Source: DATKAS01 sp963733765 (lineage in GTDB: Bacteria; Actinomycetota; Acidimicrobiia; Acidimicrobiales; DATKAS01). Taken from it: a DNA stretch of 64,000 nt. Shown piece by piece: positions 1 to 8,065 of this stretch (position 1 is the first letter of the stretch; every line of letters begins with the position of its first letter). The position numbers and the translations under genes were made by a program. The notes beneath the pieces are model-generated. The model saw nothing but the letters and a program-made list of their open reading frames with translations. It did not search any database and was not told the DNA's origin. Location of the stretch: NCBI GenBank assembly GCA_963733765.1, contig CAVTEI010000005.1, positions 62,001 to 126,000 of the forward strand. The letters are read 5' to 3'.

Positions 1-603
1 ACGGTGCTGCTTGCGCTCGCCGCCGTCGCGACCGCGTGGAGCAGCTACCAAGCCAACCGGTGGAACGGCGAGCAAGCAAGGGCGGCCAGCCGCTCGAACG
101 CGGCACGCATCAACGCGGCACGCGCCCAAGGTCTCGCCGAGGGTCAGACGCAGGTCGACGTGGCGCTGTTCATCCAATGGGTCAACGCCACGGCGAGGGA
201 CGAAGCCGAACTCGCGGACTTCTACGAGCAGCGCTTCCGCCCCGAGTTCGTCCCCGCCTTCGACGCGTGGCAGGACACCGATCCGCTGACGAACCCGGAG
301 GCTCCCCCGACACCGTTCGCGATGCCGGAGTATCAGCTCGAATCACGGACTGAGGCTGAGCAGCTCGACGCGCAATCGGAAGTGGCGTCCGCGCAGGTAC
401 GCCGCAACATCCAGCGATCCGCCAACTACGTGCTCGCTGTCGTCCTCTTTGCCGTCTCCCTATTCTTCGCGGGCATGAGCACCAAGTTGAAGAGCACTGG
501 GACGCGGACGGCGTTGCTCATCGTCGGATGCCTCGTGTTCGTGGGCACAGCGGCGTGGATCGCCACGTTCCCGATCAGCCTCTCTGTGAACACACCCTCG
601 TGA
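1..603 (+). CDS. Membrane protein of unknown function, 5' end cut by the window
   Basis: The reading frame is open from base 1, so the true start is probably outside the window; a GTG at position 4 is only the first start codon available. The product begins with a hydrophobic stretch (ALAAVATAWSSYQANRW), continues with a charged soluble middle of about 125 residues rich in Ala, Glu and Arg, and ends with two clear membrane helices (around residues 141-160 and 170-190). This resembles a widespread group of small membrane proteins with one N-terminal and two C-terminal helices, but I cannot name a function. Its stop overlaps the start of the MOSC gene by GTGA, so the two are probably cotranscribed and coupled. 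Confidence 0.75.
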   Translation, partial: TVLLALAAVATAWSSYQANRWNGEQARAASRSNAARINAARAQGLAEGQTQVDVALFIQWVNATARDEAELADFYEQRFRPEFVPAFDAWQDTDPLTNPEAPPTPFAMPEYQLESRTEAEQLDAQSEVASAQVRRNIQRSANYVLAVVLFAVSLFFAGMSTKLKSTGTRTALLIVGCLVFVGTAAWIATFPISLSVNTPS

Positions 604-1472
604 CCCATCCGGTCGTCACGGGCATCTACATCCACCCGGTGAAGTCCTGTCGGCGCGTCGAAGTCGATCGCGCGGTCGTCAGTCAGTACGGGTTCCTGGG
701 CGACCGCGAATGGCAAGTCCAAGGTCCGGTGGGCCAGTTCATGACGCAGCGCAAGTTCCCCGCATTGGCTCGAGTGCAGCCGGCACTCATTTCCGGCGGT
801 CTGCGGCTGCAGTGCGATGGATTGCCCGACCTCAAGGTGGAGACGCCCGCCGCGGTGAACAGCCACGGCAAGACCGCTACGGGCAGCGTGCCCGTTGCCG
901 ACGCGGGCGACGAAGCGGCAGCCTGGCTCGAACGGGCGTTGTCGATCGAGTGCCGGCTCACCTCCATCGCCTCCGGGTACGAGCGACATCCCCTGATCGG
1001 CGGGGACGACGTCTTCGGCCAACAGGTGACATTCGTCGACGCCGCGCCGGTGCATCTCGTCAGCGCGTCGTCGTATCGATTTCTGCTCGATCACGCAGCC
1101 GAGCCCTTCCCCATCGAGCGCTTCCGCCCCAATCTCGTCGTCGACGGCGCGGGGGCATGGGAGGAGGACACATGGCAAGCGCTCTCGATCGGGGACGCCG
1201 AACTTCGCGTATCCCTGCCGTGGCCACGGTGCACCGTCCCGCAGGTCGATCAGGACACCGGCGAGCGGCACCGTGAGCCGGCGGTCGTGCTCAAGCGCTT
1301 CCGCTGGTGCTCCGACGCGTCGAGCCTCCCCGCGCCGGTGCAACCGCTGATCGCCGGCAACGCCCTCTTCGGGATCGCGGCATCGATCGCCCCCGCTGGC
1401 GCCGTGATCAGCCGGGGTGCGGCAGTCGAGGTGCTAGCTACCGGTACACCCCTCCTTGCCGCACCCGGCTAG
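600..1472 (+). CDS. MOSC domain-containing protein (YcbX/mARC-like)
   Basis: The protein has an N-terminal MOSC beta-barrel signature (IHPVKSCRR near residue 8) followed by the MOSC core with RFRPNLVV and a late CTVPQVDQDTGE segment, the usual arrangement of about 290 residues. Family members bind molybdenum cofactor and reduce N-hydroxylated or S-oxidised substrates, or carry sulfur, with a conserved cysteine. The exact substrate here is unknown. I chose the GTG at 600 because it starts directly before the conserved barrel and overlaps the upstream stop by four bases; the longer frame from 528 lies inside the preceding gene. Coupling to the membrane protein suggests a shared role, but this is only positional. 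Confidence 0.9.
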   Translation: MTHPVVTGIYIHPVKSCRRVEVDRAVVSQYGFLGDREWQVQGPVGQFMTQRKFPALARVQPALISGGLRLQCDGLPDLKVETPAAVNSHGKTATGSVPVADAGDEAAAWLERALSIECRLTSIASGYERHPLIGGDDVFGQQVTFVDAAPVHLVSASSYRFLLDHAAEPFPIERFRPNLVVDGAGAWEEDTWQALSIGDAELRVSLPWPRCTVPQVDQDTGERHREPAVVLKRFRWCSDASSLPAPVQPLIAGNALFGIAASIAPAGAVISRGAAVEVLATGTPLLAAPG

Positions 1473-1487
1473 CCCTCGCTGCTGTCC

Positions 1488-1997
1488 TCAGCCCTCGTCG
1501 AGCACGTCGCCGAGGTCCATCCCGAACTTGATCAGGTCCTCAGCAGTGAGCGAGCGGTGCGCGAGCACGATGCCTCCCGCGTCGCGGACGGCATCCCGCA
1601 GTGGGATAGCCCACATGTGTTCGATCGCGAGCACCAGCGCCGAGGTGCCATCAGGCAGGTCCTCGAGCAGGCCCACCGCGAGCACCTCGGCGGCGCTGGG
1701 GCCGCCCGGATCGGCAGAAGCTCCGAGCTCGGCACCGGCCACCGCACCATCCCCGCCGGCGACCCCGAGGCCTACCAGTGCGCCCACCACAGTGCGCAAC
1801 TCTGCCCGCTGCTCATCGTCCAGGTCGGACACGCTCAGCACGGCGAGATCGTCGCCGTCGCGCATCACGAAGACCGCATCGATGATCTTGATCTGCCCGA
1901 TCTCGCTGAGCCGGGCCAGCTCCTCGGCGATACGACCCTCGAGGAGCTCGTTGTCGGGGAACCCGATGACAAATGCCTGTATCGGTCCAATAGCCAT
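1488..1997 (-). CDS. DUF6325-type protein
   Basis: A protein of 169 residues that starts with MAIGPIQAFVIGFPDNELLE, the typical opening of the DUF6325 family. A glycine- and alanine-rich middle follows (residues 70-105), then an amphipathic segment and a late conserved block (LAHRSLTAEDLIKFGMDLGD). Family members are small soluble or membrane-associated actinobacterial proteins without a known reaction. The ATG is preceded on the minus strand by a strong AGGAGGAAAG ribosome-binding site. The gene is convergent with the MOSC gene, with only 15 bases between stops, and divergent from the tRNA gene. Confidence 0.75.
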   Translation of the reverse strand: MAIGPIQAFVIGFPDNELLEGRIAEELARLSEIGQIKIIDAVFVMRDGDDLAVLSVSDLDDEQRAELRTVVGALVGLGVAGGDGAVAGAELGASADPGGPSAAEVLAVGLLEDLPDGTSALVLAIEHMWAIPLRDAVRDAGGIVLAHRSLTAEDLIKFGMDLGDVLDEG

Positions 1998-2147
1998 GAA
2001 TGTCTTTCCTCCTGGTCGACGTTGCGCCGCCGATGCGCGGCACGCTCACACAGTGCGAGATTGACACATGACGCGCATCACACAGATTGGACGACCTGAG
2101 GGCGCATAGCCTTTCCGTCCCGAGCCAACGCAAGCCAAGTATCCAAA

Positions 2148-2220
2148 GCCCTCGTAGCTCAGTGGATAGAGCAACGGTTTCCTAAACCGTGTGTCGGGTG
2201 TTCGATTCACCCCGGGGGCG
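2148..2220 (+). tRNA. tRNA-Arg, anticodon CCT
   Basis: A complete cloverleaf of 73 bases can be drawn. Acceptor arm GCCCTCG pairs with CGGGGGC (one T-G wobble), the D-arm is GCTC/GAGC, the anticodon stem is ACGGT/ACCGT with loop TTCCTAA, and the T-arm is GGGTG/CACCC with loop TTCGATT. The discriminator is G, and no CCA is encoded. The middle of the anticodon loop is CCT, which reads AGG, an uncommon arginine codon in high-G+C genomes. No integrase or direct-repeat attachment site is visible nearby, so I see no evidence that this tRNA serves as an insertion target here. Confidence 0.97.
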
Positions 2221-2232
2221 CAGACGCGTACG

Positions 2233-2991
2233 TCAGGTCCGCCACAGCTCCAGCATCGCCTCGTTGAGCGGCGGGCCGGTGAACTGGACTTCGTGACCGG
2301 CCCCTTCGATCGTGATCCGCGCCGCACCGATGCGTTCGGCCACTTCGTCGCACATGGCGTCGAATCCCGCGCTGTGCCCGCCCGAGACGACGAGCTTCGG
2401 GAACGACGCGGCCGCCAGCTCTGCCAACGGCAGGTCCGCGCTCAAGAATGGTCGTCCACGGCGCAAGACAGGCACGAGCGGCACCGCAGCAGCGAGAAAG
2501 TCGGGCGGGAACTCGTCAGGGTCGCTCCCGACGGCCTTGAGGAACTGGACGACCCACTCGGCGTCGGGGAGATCCGAGTCCCACCGTCCACGGACACTGT
2601 CGACGAGCGCCCGCACCTCAGGATGGTCCGGGGCCACCGCGAAGGCGGCGGGCTCAAGCAGCGTCAGTGATTTGGTCGCTTCAGGCCGGCGGGCGGCGGC
2701 GAACATGACGCCCAAGCCGCCGTAGGAGTGACCGACGAGGTGGGCGCCGTCGCCCATCAGCTCGGCGATGTCGTCGGCATCAGCCAGGAAGTCCTCGCCC
2801 TCGGCGGCGGGGCTCTGCCCGTAGCCGCGTCGGTCGAACACGAGCAGGCGGAAGCCCTCGTCGGCGAGCGGCCGTTGGGCCTCCCACTCCTCGGCGCCGA
2901 TCGCGAGTGAGCCGTGCACCAGCACAACGGGCGTGCCTTCGCCCCAGCTCTCGACGTACAGATTGTTGGTGGTGGTTCGTGTCTCAGTCAT
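2233..2991 (-). CDS. Alpha/beta hydrolase
   Basis: The sequence has the alpha/beta-hydrolase fold signatures in order: oxyanion-hole region VVLVHGS (residues 22-28), DRRGYGQS (53-60), the nucleophile elbow GHSYGG with Ser89, and a C-terminal catalytic histidine in GAGHEVQ. An acidic residue in the segment after beta-6 completes the expected triad. The length of about 252 residues is usual for esterase- or haloperoxidase-like members. The substrate cannot be read from the sequence. I prefer the ATG at 2991, encoding MTETRTTT; an upstream in-frame start at 3000 adds three residues. The gene ends 12 bases from the tRNA. Confidence 0.9.
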   Translation of the reverse strand: MTETRTTTNNLYVESWGEGTPVVLVHGSLAIGAEEWEAQRPLADEGFRLLVFDRRGYGQSPAAEGEDFLADADDIAELMGDGAHLVGHSYGGLGVMFAAARRPEATKSLTLLEPAAFAVAPDHPEVRALVDSVRGRWDSDLPDAEWVVQFLKAVGSDPDEFPPDFLAAAVPLVPVLRRGRPFLSADLPLAELAAASFPKLVVSGGHSAGFDAMCDEVAERIGAARITIEGAGHEVQFTGPPLNEAMLELWRT

Positions 2992-3091
2992 ACGACACAC
3001 AATGCCGATGCGCGCTCACACCGCGCTCGCGTCGGCTCTCACGGGTTGCGGCACCGACTGACGCCCCGGGTCAAAGGGTAGGTCTCCAAGC

Positions 3092-3475
3092 ATGGACCGC
3101 GACGACGTCATGGAGTGGGTGGCCGGATACGAACGAGCCTGGCGGGAGAGCGATCGTCTCGGTGTCGAGGGGCTCTTCAGCGAGGATGCCGCCTACCGGC
3201 CCTCCCCCTACGAACCATCGGTGATCGGACACGACGCGATCAGGGACTTCTGGGCCGACGACACTGGCAGGACGTTCGTGATGAACGCCCGAGTCGTCGC
3301 GGTTGACGGCGACGCCGCGGTCGTCCGTGTCGACGTGCAGTATCTGACCCCGACCGAGCAGGAGTACCGCGACGTGTGGCTCCTGCGCTTCGCATCCGAC
3401 GGACGGGTCGCGGACTTCGAGGAGTGGGCGTACTGGCCGGGGCAGCCGTACTCGGCCGCCAAAAGCGCCTCTTAG
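3092..3475 (+). CDS. SnoaL/NTF2-like protein
   Basis: A 127-residue protein with the cone-shaped SnoaL/NTF2 pattern: an N-terminal helix with YERAWRESD (residues 10-18), LFSEDAAYRPSPY, the GHDAIRDFW helix, and beta strands ending in DFEEWAYWPGQP. Such proteins act as polyketide cyclases, isomerases or small-molecule binding domains, and many have no assigned role. The size is normal for the family and the ATG at 3092 is the first in frame. It is a single-gene unit with no obvious operon partner, because the fragment downstream is a gene remnant. Confidence 0.8.
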   Translation: MDRDDVMEWVAGYERAWRESDRLGVEGLFSEDAAYRPSPYEPSVIGHDAIRDFWADDTGRTFVMNARVVAVDGDAAVVRVDVQYLTPTEQEYRDVWLLRFASDGRVADFEEWAYWPGQPYSAAKSAS

Positions 3476-3501
3476 CCCAGTGCGGGCGAGGCCGCCCGAA
3501 G

Positions 3502-3693
3502 TCGGGGCAGGTCGGCTCGCTGAACGTGGCCGGGCCGGTGCTCTACTCCGTCTTCGCCGGCGACAAGGCCGCCGGACCGTTGGCCACGATGAAGGTCTTC
3601 ATGTCCGAGCACAACGCGGTCATCATGATGATCGTCCTGCTCGTGCTCGGAGCGAAGCTCCTCGGCAGCGGGATCGCCGGCCTCAGCGACTGA
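3502..3693 (+). pseudogene. Remnant of a GAP-family (SfLAP-type) membrane transporter, C-terminal end only
   Basis: Only about 63 residues are recognisable. They start near GQVGSLNVAGPVLYS and end with a hydrophobic helix (AVIMMIVLLVLGAKLLGSG) and the stop. This matches how GAP/sulfolipid-addressing (PF11139-like) proteins end. The preceding membrane helices of the family are missing, and the frame upstream runs into the antisense of the SnoaL-like gene. I therefore see a 3' remnant rather than a working transporter. An alternative is a small one-helix membrane protein starting at a GTG near 3526; the sequence cannot exclude that. Confidence 0.5.
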
Positions 3694-3751
3694 GGTCACA
3701 CCTGTGAGCGGGCGCGAGCGCGATGTGAGCGCCGTCGTCCATGGTGAATCC

Positions 3752-4510
3752 ATGAGCAAGCAACGTGACTCGAAGTCTCTGGGAACGATCCTCTCGGTCT
3801 GGGCGCATCCGGACGACGAGACCTACCTCGCCGGCGGCGTGATGGCCGCCGCGGCGGACCGCGGCGACCGGGTCGTCTGCGTGTCGGCGACGGCGGGTGA
3901 GCAGGGCACGGCTGACCCCGTGACGTGGCCGCCGCTCCGACTGGGACGGCGTCGCTATTGGGAGGCCGCGGCGGCGATGGCGGTGCTCGGAGTCTCCGAC
4001 CACCGCATCTTGGGCATGCCCGACGGCGCGCTGTCGGACCACGGCGAGCAAGGCCTCGCCGTCGTGGGTGCACTGCTCGACGAGGTCGAGCCGGACACGA
4101 TCCTCACGTTCGGTCCCGACGGCATCACGTTCCATCCCGATCACATCGCCGTGTCGCGGTGGGTGACCGAAGCATGGCGGCGGCGCGGATGTCGCGGCCG
4201 GCTGCTGTACGCCTCGTTCACCGCCGGGCACCTCGCCCGGTACGCCGAGCTGTACGAGACGTGGGGCATCTACATGACCGACGAGCGTCCGGTGGGCGTC
4301 GTTCCTGATGACCTGGCCGTCGACGTGCAGCTCGACGGCTGGCAGCTCGATCGCAAGACCACCGCCCTCGCGGCGATGACCTCCCAGACGGGCGACGCGA
4401 TCGCGCTGCTCGGCGCCGACGCCTACGCGGAGCTCGTCTCCGAGGAGACGTTCGTCGACGCGTCGTTCGCGTCGCCCAAGCCGGTGCGCAAAGTCGCACG
4501 CATTTCCTAG
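3752..4510 (+). CDS. PIG-L/LmbE family deacetylase
   Basis: The zinc-binding signature AHPDDE (residues 18-23) and a later HPDH motif identify the PIG-L/LmbE fold, which includes N-acetylglucosaminyl deacetylases such as MshB and Mca and lincosamide enzymes. The protein has about 252 residues, the normal length. The acyl substrate is unknown, because the motif alone does not separate mycothiol-pathway enzymes from others. I chose the ATG at 3752 (MSKQRDSK); an in-frame start at 3704 adds 16 residues with no family similarity. An alpha/beta hydrolase follows after eight bases with its own AGGAG, so they are probably one operon. Confidence 0.9.
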   Translation: MSKQRDSKSLGTILSVWAHPDDETYLAGGVMAAAADRGDRVVCVSATAGEQGTADPVTWPPLRLGRRRYWEAAAAMAVLGVSDHRILGMPDGALSDHGEQGLAVVGALLDEVEPDTILTFGPDGITFHPDHIAVSRWVTEAWRRRGCRGRLLYASFTAGHLARYAELYETWGIYMTDERPVGVVPDDLAVDVQLDGWQLDRKTTALAAMTSQTGDAIALLGADAYAELVSEETFVDASFASPKPVRKVARIS

Positions 4511-4518
4511 GAGCTGAC

Positions 4519-5370
4519 ATGCAACATCACGTCCTTGCCGGCGAGCCCCAGCTCGCGTACCTCGGCCGCGATCACGATCGTGGCCCTAACGTGCTCTTCC
4601 TCCATGGGCTCTCAGCGAACACCACGAGCTGGGCGCCCGTCATCGATCGCATCGCCGACGACTACCGCACCTACGCGCTCGACTTCCGAGGCCATGGACG
4701 GTCGGGCCACGTCACCGGCGGCTACCGGCTCGATGGGTATGTCGACGACGCGGACCGCATGCTGCAGCTCATCGGAGAGCCGACGATCGTGGTCGGCCAC
4801 TCCCTCGGCGCCATCGTCGCGACCGCGCTCGCGCAGGATGCCCATCCGCTCGTCAGTGCCGTCTTCCTCGAGGATCCACCGCTGTACCTCGTCCAGCCCG
4901 ACACGTTCCCGACGAGCAGCTTCGGACGTGGGTTTCCCGTCTTGCGTGATGCCATCACGCGGCTGCAGGCAGAAGGCGCGTCGGTCGATGTGTACCGCGA
5001 CCTCCTCGCGGGCTCGCCCCACCCGGCCGGCGACAAGCTCGGCGACCACCTCCACGAGGACAGCGCTCGTGGCGCGCGCTGAAGCGCTCTCGCAGATGGA
5101 TCCGGCCGCGATCACCTCTGCGATCGACGGCGCGACGTTTGCCGGATTCGACGTCAATCGGCCCATCCCCTGCCCGGCGACGGTGGTGCGCGCCGATCCT
5201 GCGTATGAGCCGGGCTTCCTGCCCGAGCACGAGGAGCGTCTCCACGCCGTCTCGCCGCAGGTCGACGTGATCGAGATGCCGGGCGCCGCGCACAACATCC
5301 GCGGCGACCGTGCCGACGAGCGAGCTCTACCTCGACACTCTCGAGGTCGTTCCTTCGCAAGCAGGCCTGA
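4519..5370 (+). CDS. Alpha/beta hydrolase, frame broken twice
   Basis: The N-terminal 180 residues are a clear alpha/beta hydrolase: LFLHGLSA (27-34), DFRGHGRSG (55-63) and GHSLGA with Ser95. The frame then stops at 5082, but homologous sequence continues in the next frame from about 5070 (LVARAEALSQMD, later IEMPGAAHN with the catalytic histidine). It returns to the first frame near 5310 (VPTSELYLDTLEVV) and ends at a TGA at 5368. Two compensating single-base shifts fit sequencing error better than decay. The reaction is unknown. It follows the PIG-L gene closely and is convergent with the amidohydrolase. Confidence 0.8.
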
Positions 5371-5380
5371 ACGACGATCG

Positions 5381-6661
5381 TCAGCGACACGCGTCCTTGT
5401 AGATGCGTCCGTCCTTCATGATCACGAGCAGCGACGACTCGGGACGCGCCAGCAGCTCGATGTCGTCGAGCGGATTGCCGTCGACGAGCAGCAGGTCGGC
5501 CAGGGCACCCTCCTGCACGACGCCGAGCTGCCCCGGATAAGGATTGCGGTCGCCCGCCATCGCGCACAGCGCCGCGTTGTCGGACGTCGCCATCTTCAGG
5601 ACCTGAGCCGGCGTGAACCAGCGGGTCATTTTCACCAACTGCGCGCCTTGGCGATCGGCGAGCTTCGGATCGAACAACGTGTCGGTGCCCCACGCGAGCT
5701 TCACCCCGTGCTTCTTGGCGAGGCCGTACACGTTGTCGGTGCCCGAGTACACCTGCAGCCCCTTCGCACGACGCACGGGATCGAGAAGCGGCGCGGAGTC
5801 CTCGTCGTCGAGGAACGGCTGCATGCTCCACCACGCGTCGTGCTCGGCGATCATCGCCACGGTCTCGTCGTCGAGCAACTGGCCGTGGTCGATGCAGCGC
5901 ACTCCGGCTCGGAGTGCCTGCTGAACCGCCCTCGGCGTGTACGCGTGGACGAGGACGTAGGTGCCCCAGTTCTCGGCAGCCTCGACGCCGGCGCGCAGCT
6001 CGGCTTCGGTGTACTGGGTGACGTCGATCGGATCGTGCAGCGATGCGACCCCTCCGCCGGCCATCATCTTGATCTGCGAGGCGCCGAGCATCAGCTGCTC
6101 GCGGACGGCTCGCAGCACCTCGTCGACGCCATCAGCGATCATCGCCGCGCCCACGATCTCGCTGTACGGGTGGTGACCGCAGATGCCCCGCGGCAGCTCG
6201 TAATGCGATCGGTAGTCACCGTGTCCTGAAGTCTGCGAGATGAACGCGCCCGACGGGAAGATGCGCGGCCCCTCGACGAGACCGTCGTCGATGGCCTTCT
6301 TGAGACCGAAGCAGGGGCCGCCGGCATCGCGCACCGTCGTGAAGCCGCGCTGCAGTGTCCGCGCCGCCGCCTTGCCCGAGAGAATGTTGATGTAGCCAGC
6401 GTCGGCGGTCAGCGCGGCGACGAGGGAAAGCTCGGCGAACATCGAGTGCCAGTGCGCGTCGATGAGCCCGGGCATCAGCACGCGGTTGGCGCCCTCGATC
6501 AGTCGCAGGGTCTCTCCGTCGGCCGGCGCGATCTTCTGCGACGAGATCGTCTCGATGGTCTTGCCCCGCACGAGCACGTGCGACGGGCCCGAGAGCGAGG
6601 CCGCCTTCCCGTCGAAGATGCGGACGTTCTCGAACACGGTGCCAGCGGATTCGGGGGCCAT
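5381..6661 (-). CDS. Metal-dependent amidohydrolase (imidazolonepropionase/prolidase-like)
   Basis: A 426-residue amidohydrolase with the binuclear-metal ligands in place: DAHWH (His70, His72), the carboxylated lysine in IKMMAGGG (Lys198), His239 in VLVHAYT, His259 in CIDHG and the catalytic Asp327 in WGTD. These features and the small N- and C-terminal beta sandwich match the Xaa-Pro/Xaa-Arg dipeptidase and related cluster rather than urease or D-aminoacylase types. The substrate is not determined. The gene is divergent from the cupin-MarR pair across 94 bases that contain two palindromes, so the MarR protein may control it as well. Confidence 0.9.
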   Translation of the reverse strand: MAPESAGTVFENVRIFDGKAASLSGPSHVLVRGKTIETISSQKIAPADGETLRLIEGANRVLMPGLIDAHWHSMFAELSLVAALTADAGYINILSGKAAARTLQRGFTTVRDAGGPCFGLKKAIDDGLVEGPRIFPSGAFISQTSGHGDYRSHYELPRGICGHHPYSEIVGAAMIADGVDEVLRAVREQLMLGASQIKMMAGGGVASLHDPIDVTQYTEAELRAGVEAAENWGTYVLVHAYTPRAVQQALRAGVRCIDHGQLLDDETVAMIAEHDAWWSMQPFLDDEDSAPLLDPVRRAKGLQVYSGTDNVYGLAKKHGVKLAWGTDTLFDPKLADRQGAQLVKMTRWFTPAQVLKMATSDNAALCAMAGDRNPYPGQLGVVQEGALADLLLVDGNPLDDIELLARPESSLLVIMKDGRIYKDACR

Positions 6662-6718
6662 GCCCGCTGCTTATCAGCGAGACCGAAGGTTGACCGGATG
6701 TCCTCGTTGTGCTTATTC

Positions 6719-6745
6719 TTAGGTACCTAACTATTAGGAACCTAA
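6719..6745. promoter_or_regulatory. Twin palindromic operator between the amidohydrolase and cupin-MarR genes
   Basis: Two 12-base palindromes, TTAGGTACCTAA (6719-6730) and TTAGGAACCTAA (6734-6745, one central mismatch pair), lie on the same helix face region with three bases between them and 15 bases centre to centre. The pair sits directly before the cupin start and its ribosome-binding site. MarR proteins bind such palindromes and usually repress their own operon, so the protein encoded at 7208 is the likely binder. This assignment is inferred from position. Confidence 0.7.
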
Positions 6746-6755
6746 GGGGGATGAA

Positions 6756-7211
6756 GTGTCCATGAAAGCGAAGTTCGTGTCCGCGTCCGATGGCCCGGCC
6801 TACCAGGTGCTCGGCTCCACGATGACCGTCAAGGCCGAGGCGAGCGAGACGGGCGGCGTGTACGAGATCGCCGTCTGCGACGCACCGCGCGGCGCCGACG
6901 TGGTTCCCCATCGTCACCCGTGGGCCGAGTCCTACTTCCTGTTGGAAGGCGAGCTCGAGGTGCAGATCGGGGGCCGGACGCACATCGCGACGAGCGGTGA
7001 CTTCCTCACGATCCCCGCACGCGCGGTGCACGGCTTCCGTGTGCTCAGCGACACCGCCCGCTTCCTGCACATCTCGATCGGCGATGGCGCGACGGCCGCG
7101 TTCGAAGACATCGACGCGCACCTGCCCGGCCTCGCGGGTCCCGACGACCTGTCGGTCATGTTGGAGATCGCCGCCCGCCACGATGTCGAGCTGCTGCTGC
7201 CCAGCGTGTGA
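6756..7211 (+). CDS. Cupin domain protein
   Basis: The protein shows both cupin motifs: HRHPWAESYFLLEGE with two histidines and a glutamate in the metal-binding pattern, and a later PARAVHGF with the fourth ligand. At 151 residues it is a single-domain cupin of the type found beside small-molecule catabolic genes. The start is a GTG at 6756 behind AAGGGGG; an ATG three codons later is also possible. The stop overlaps the MarR start by GTGA, so the two genes are translated together, with the operator pair upstream. The ligand or substrate is unknown. Confidence 0.88.
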   Translation: MSMKAKFVSASDGPAYQVLGSTMTVKAEASETGGVYEIAVCDAPRGADVVPHRHPWAESYFLLEGELEVQIGGRTHIATSGDFLTIPARAVHGFRVLSDTARFLHISIGDGATAAFEDIDAHLPGLAGPDDLSVMLEIAARHDVELLLPSV

Positions 7212-7714
7212 CGGTGGGCAACGAACGGATCGGCTTTCGGGTCAGCGACGACTACATCGCGGGGCACCCGGACGCCGATCCGTCGGCCACCGAGCTCGTC
7301 ATCAACGTGTTCCTCACCTCTGAGCTCGTGCGAGCCCGGATGGAGCGGCTGTTGCAACCGTTCGGCGTCAGCGGCAACGGGTTCAACCTGCTGCAGATCG
7401 TCTCGGGTGCGAACCGGCCCGCGACGCCGTCGGAGATCGGCGAGAACCTCATCGTCACCACCGCCACCGTGACGGGCTTGGTCGACACCCTCGAGCGGCG
7501 GGGCTTCGTCACCCGTTCACGCGACGACACCGACCGGCGGAAGGTACTCGTCGCGATCACCGACGAGGGCAGGGCCATGCTCGAGCGCATCGGGCCGGTG
7601 CTCGCCGAGCAGGAGAAGCAGTGGACGGCCGGGGTGCAGGGCTCAGCGCGCGAGCGGCTCATCCGCGGTCTCGGTGCGATGCAGCAGCACCTGCGCGATC
7701 TGCCCGCCGAGTGA
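7208..7714 (+). CDS. MarR family transcriptional regulator
   Basis: A 168-residue winged-helix protein with the MarR layout: an N-terminal dimerisation helix, a recognition region (PSEIGENLIVTTATVTGLVD), the wing LERRGFVTRSRDDTDRRK with the conserved D-x-R-D-R, and C-terminal helices. Members usually repress neighbouring genes and lose DNA binding when a small aromatic or lipophilic ligand binds. The GTGA overlap with the cupin gene and the paired palindromes upstream suggest autoregulation, and the divergent amidohydrolase may belong to the same circuit. Confidence 0.92.
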   Translation: MTVGNERIGFRVSDDYIAGHPDADPSATELVINVFLTSELVRARMERLLQPFGVSGNGFNLLQIVSGANRPATPSEIGENLIVTTATVTGLVDTLERRGFVTRSRDDTDRRKVLVAITDEGRAMLERIGPVLAEQEKQWTAGVQGSARERLIRGLGAMQQHLRDLPAE

Positions 7715-7715
7715 C

Positions 7716-8000
7716 CTAGGAGACCTTCTCGAGCGACTCGGGATAGCTCCCGGTCCTCGCCTTCCACGCCGCCGCCGCGCCGCGCTGGGCAACGAGGCGT
7801 GTCACTGCCAGCAGCACACCCGAGATCGTGGCCCACACGAGGGCCTCTCGCCACGTCGTGCGTGGGGACGCGGGGTTCGTCGGAGGATCCTGACCCTTCA
7901 CGTTCTTCCACACCGATTGCATCAGCCGGCGAGTCGCGAACGCCGAGGCGGCACCTGCGCCCACCGCCAAGGCCTTCCAGGTCAGGTCGCTCGTGCTCAT
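7716..8000 (-). CDS. DUF4235 family membrane protein
   Basis: A 94-residue protein with the DUF4235 pattern: a short N-terminal helix with WKALAVGAGAASAFATRRL, the KGQDPPTNPASP loop, then a second helix (WREALVWATISGVLLAVTRLV) and WKARTG near the end. Family members are small actinobacterial membrane proteins of unknown function. The gene is convergent with marR, with only one base between the stops, so no independent terminator fits between them. Confidence 0.85.
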   Translation of the reverse strand: MSTSDLTWKALAVGAGAASAFATRRLMQSVWKNVKGQDPPTNPASPRTTWREALVWATISGVLLAVTRLVAQRGAAAAWKARTGSYPESLEKVS

Positions 8001-8065
8001 GCCGAGCGATTACCCGGCCGACACCTCCGCCAACCCGACTCGTCAGCTCGCAGGCAGCGGAGCAG

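Noticed and set aside
2148..2220. tRNA-Arg as an integration site of a genomic island
   Set aside because: No integrase gene and no 3' duplicate of the tRNA end are visible within the window.
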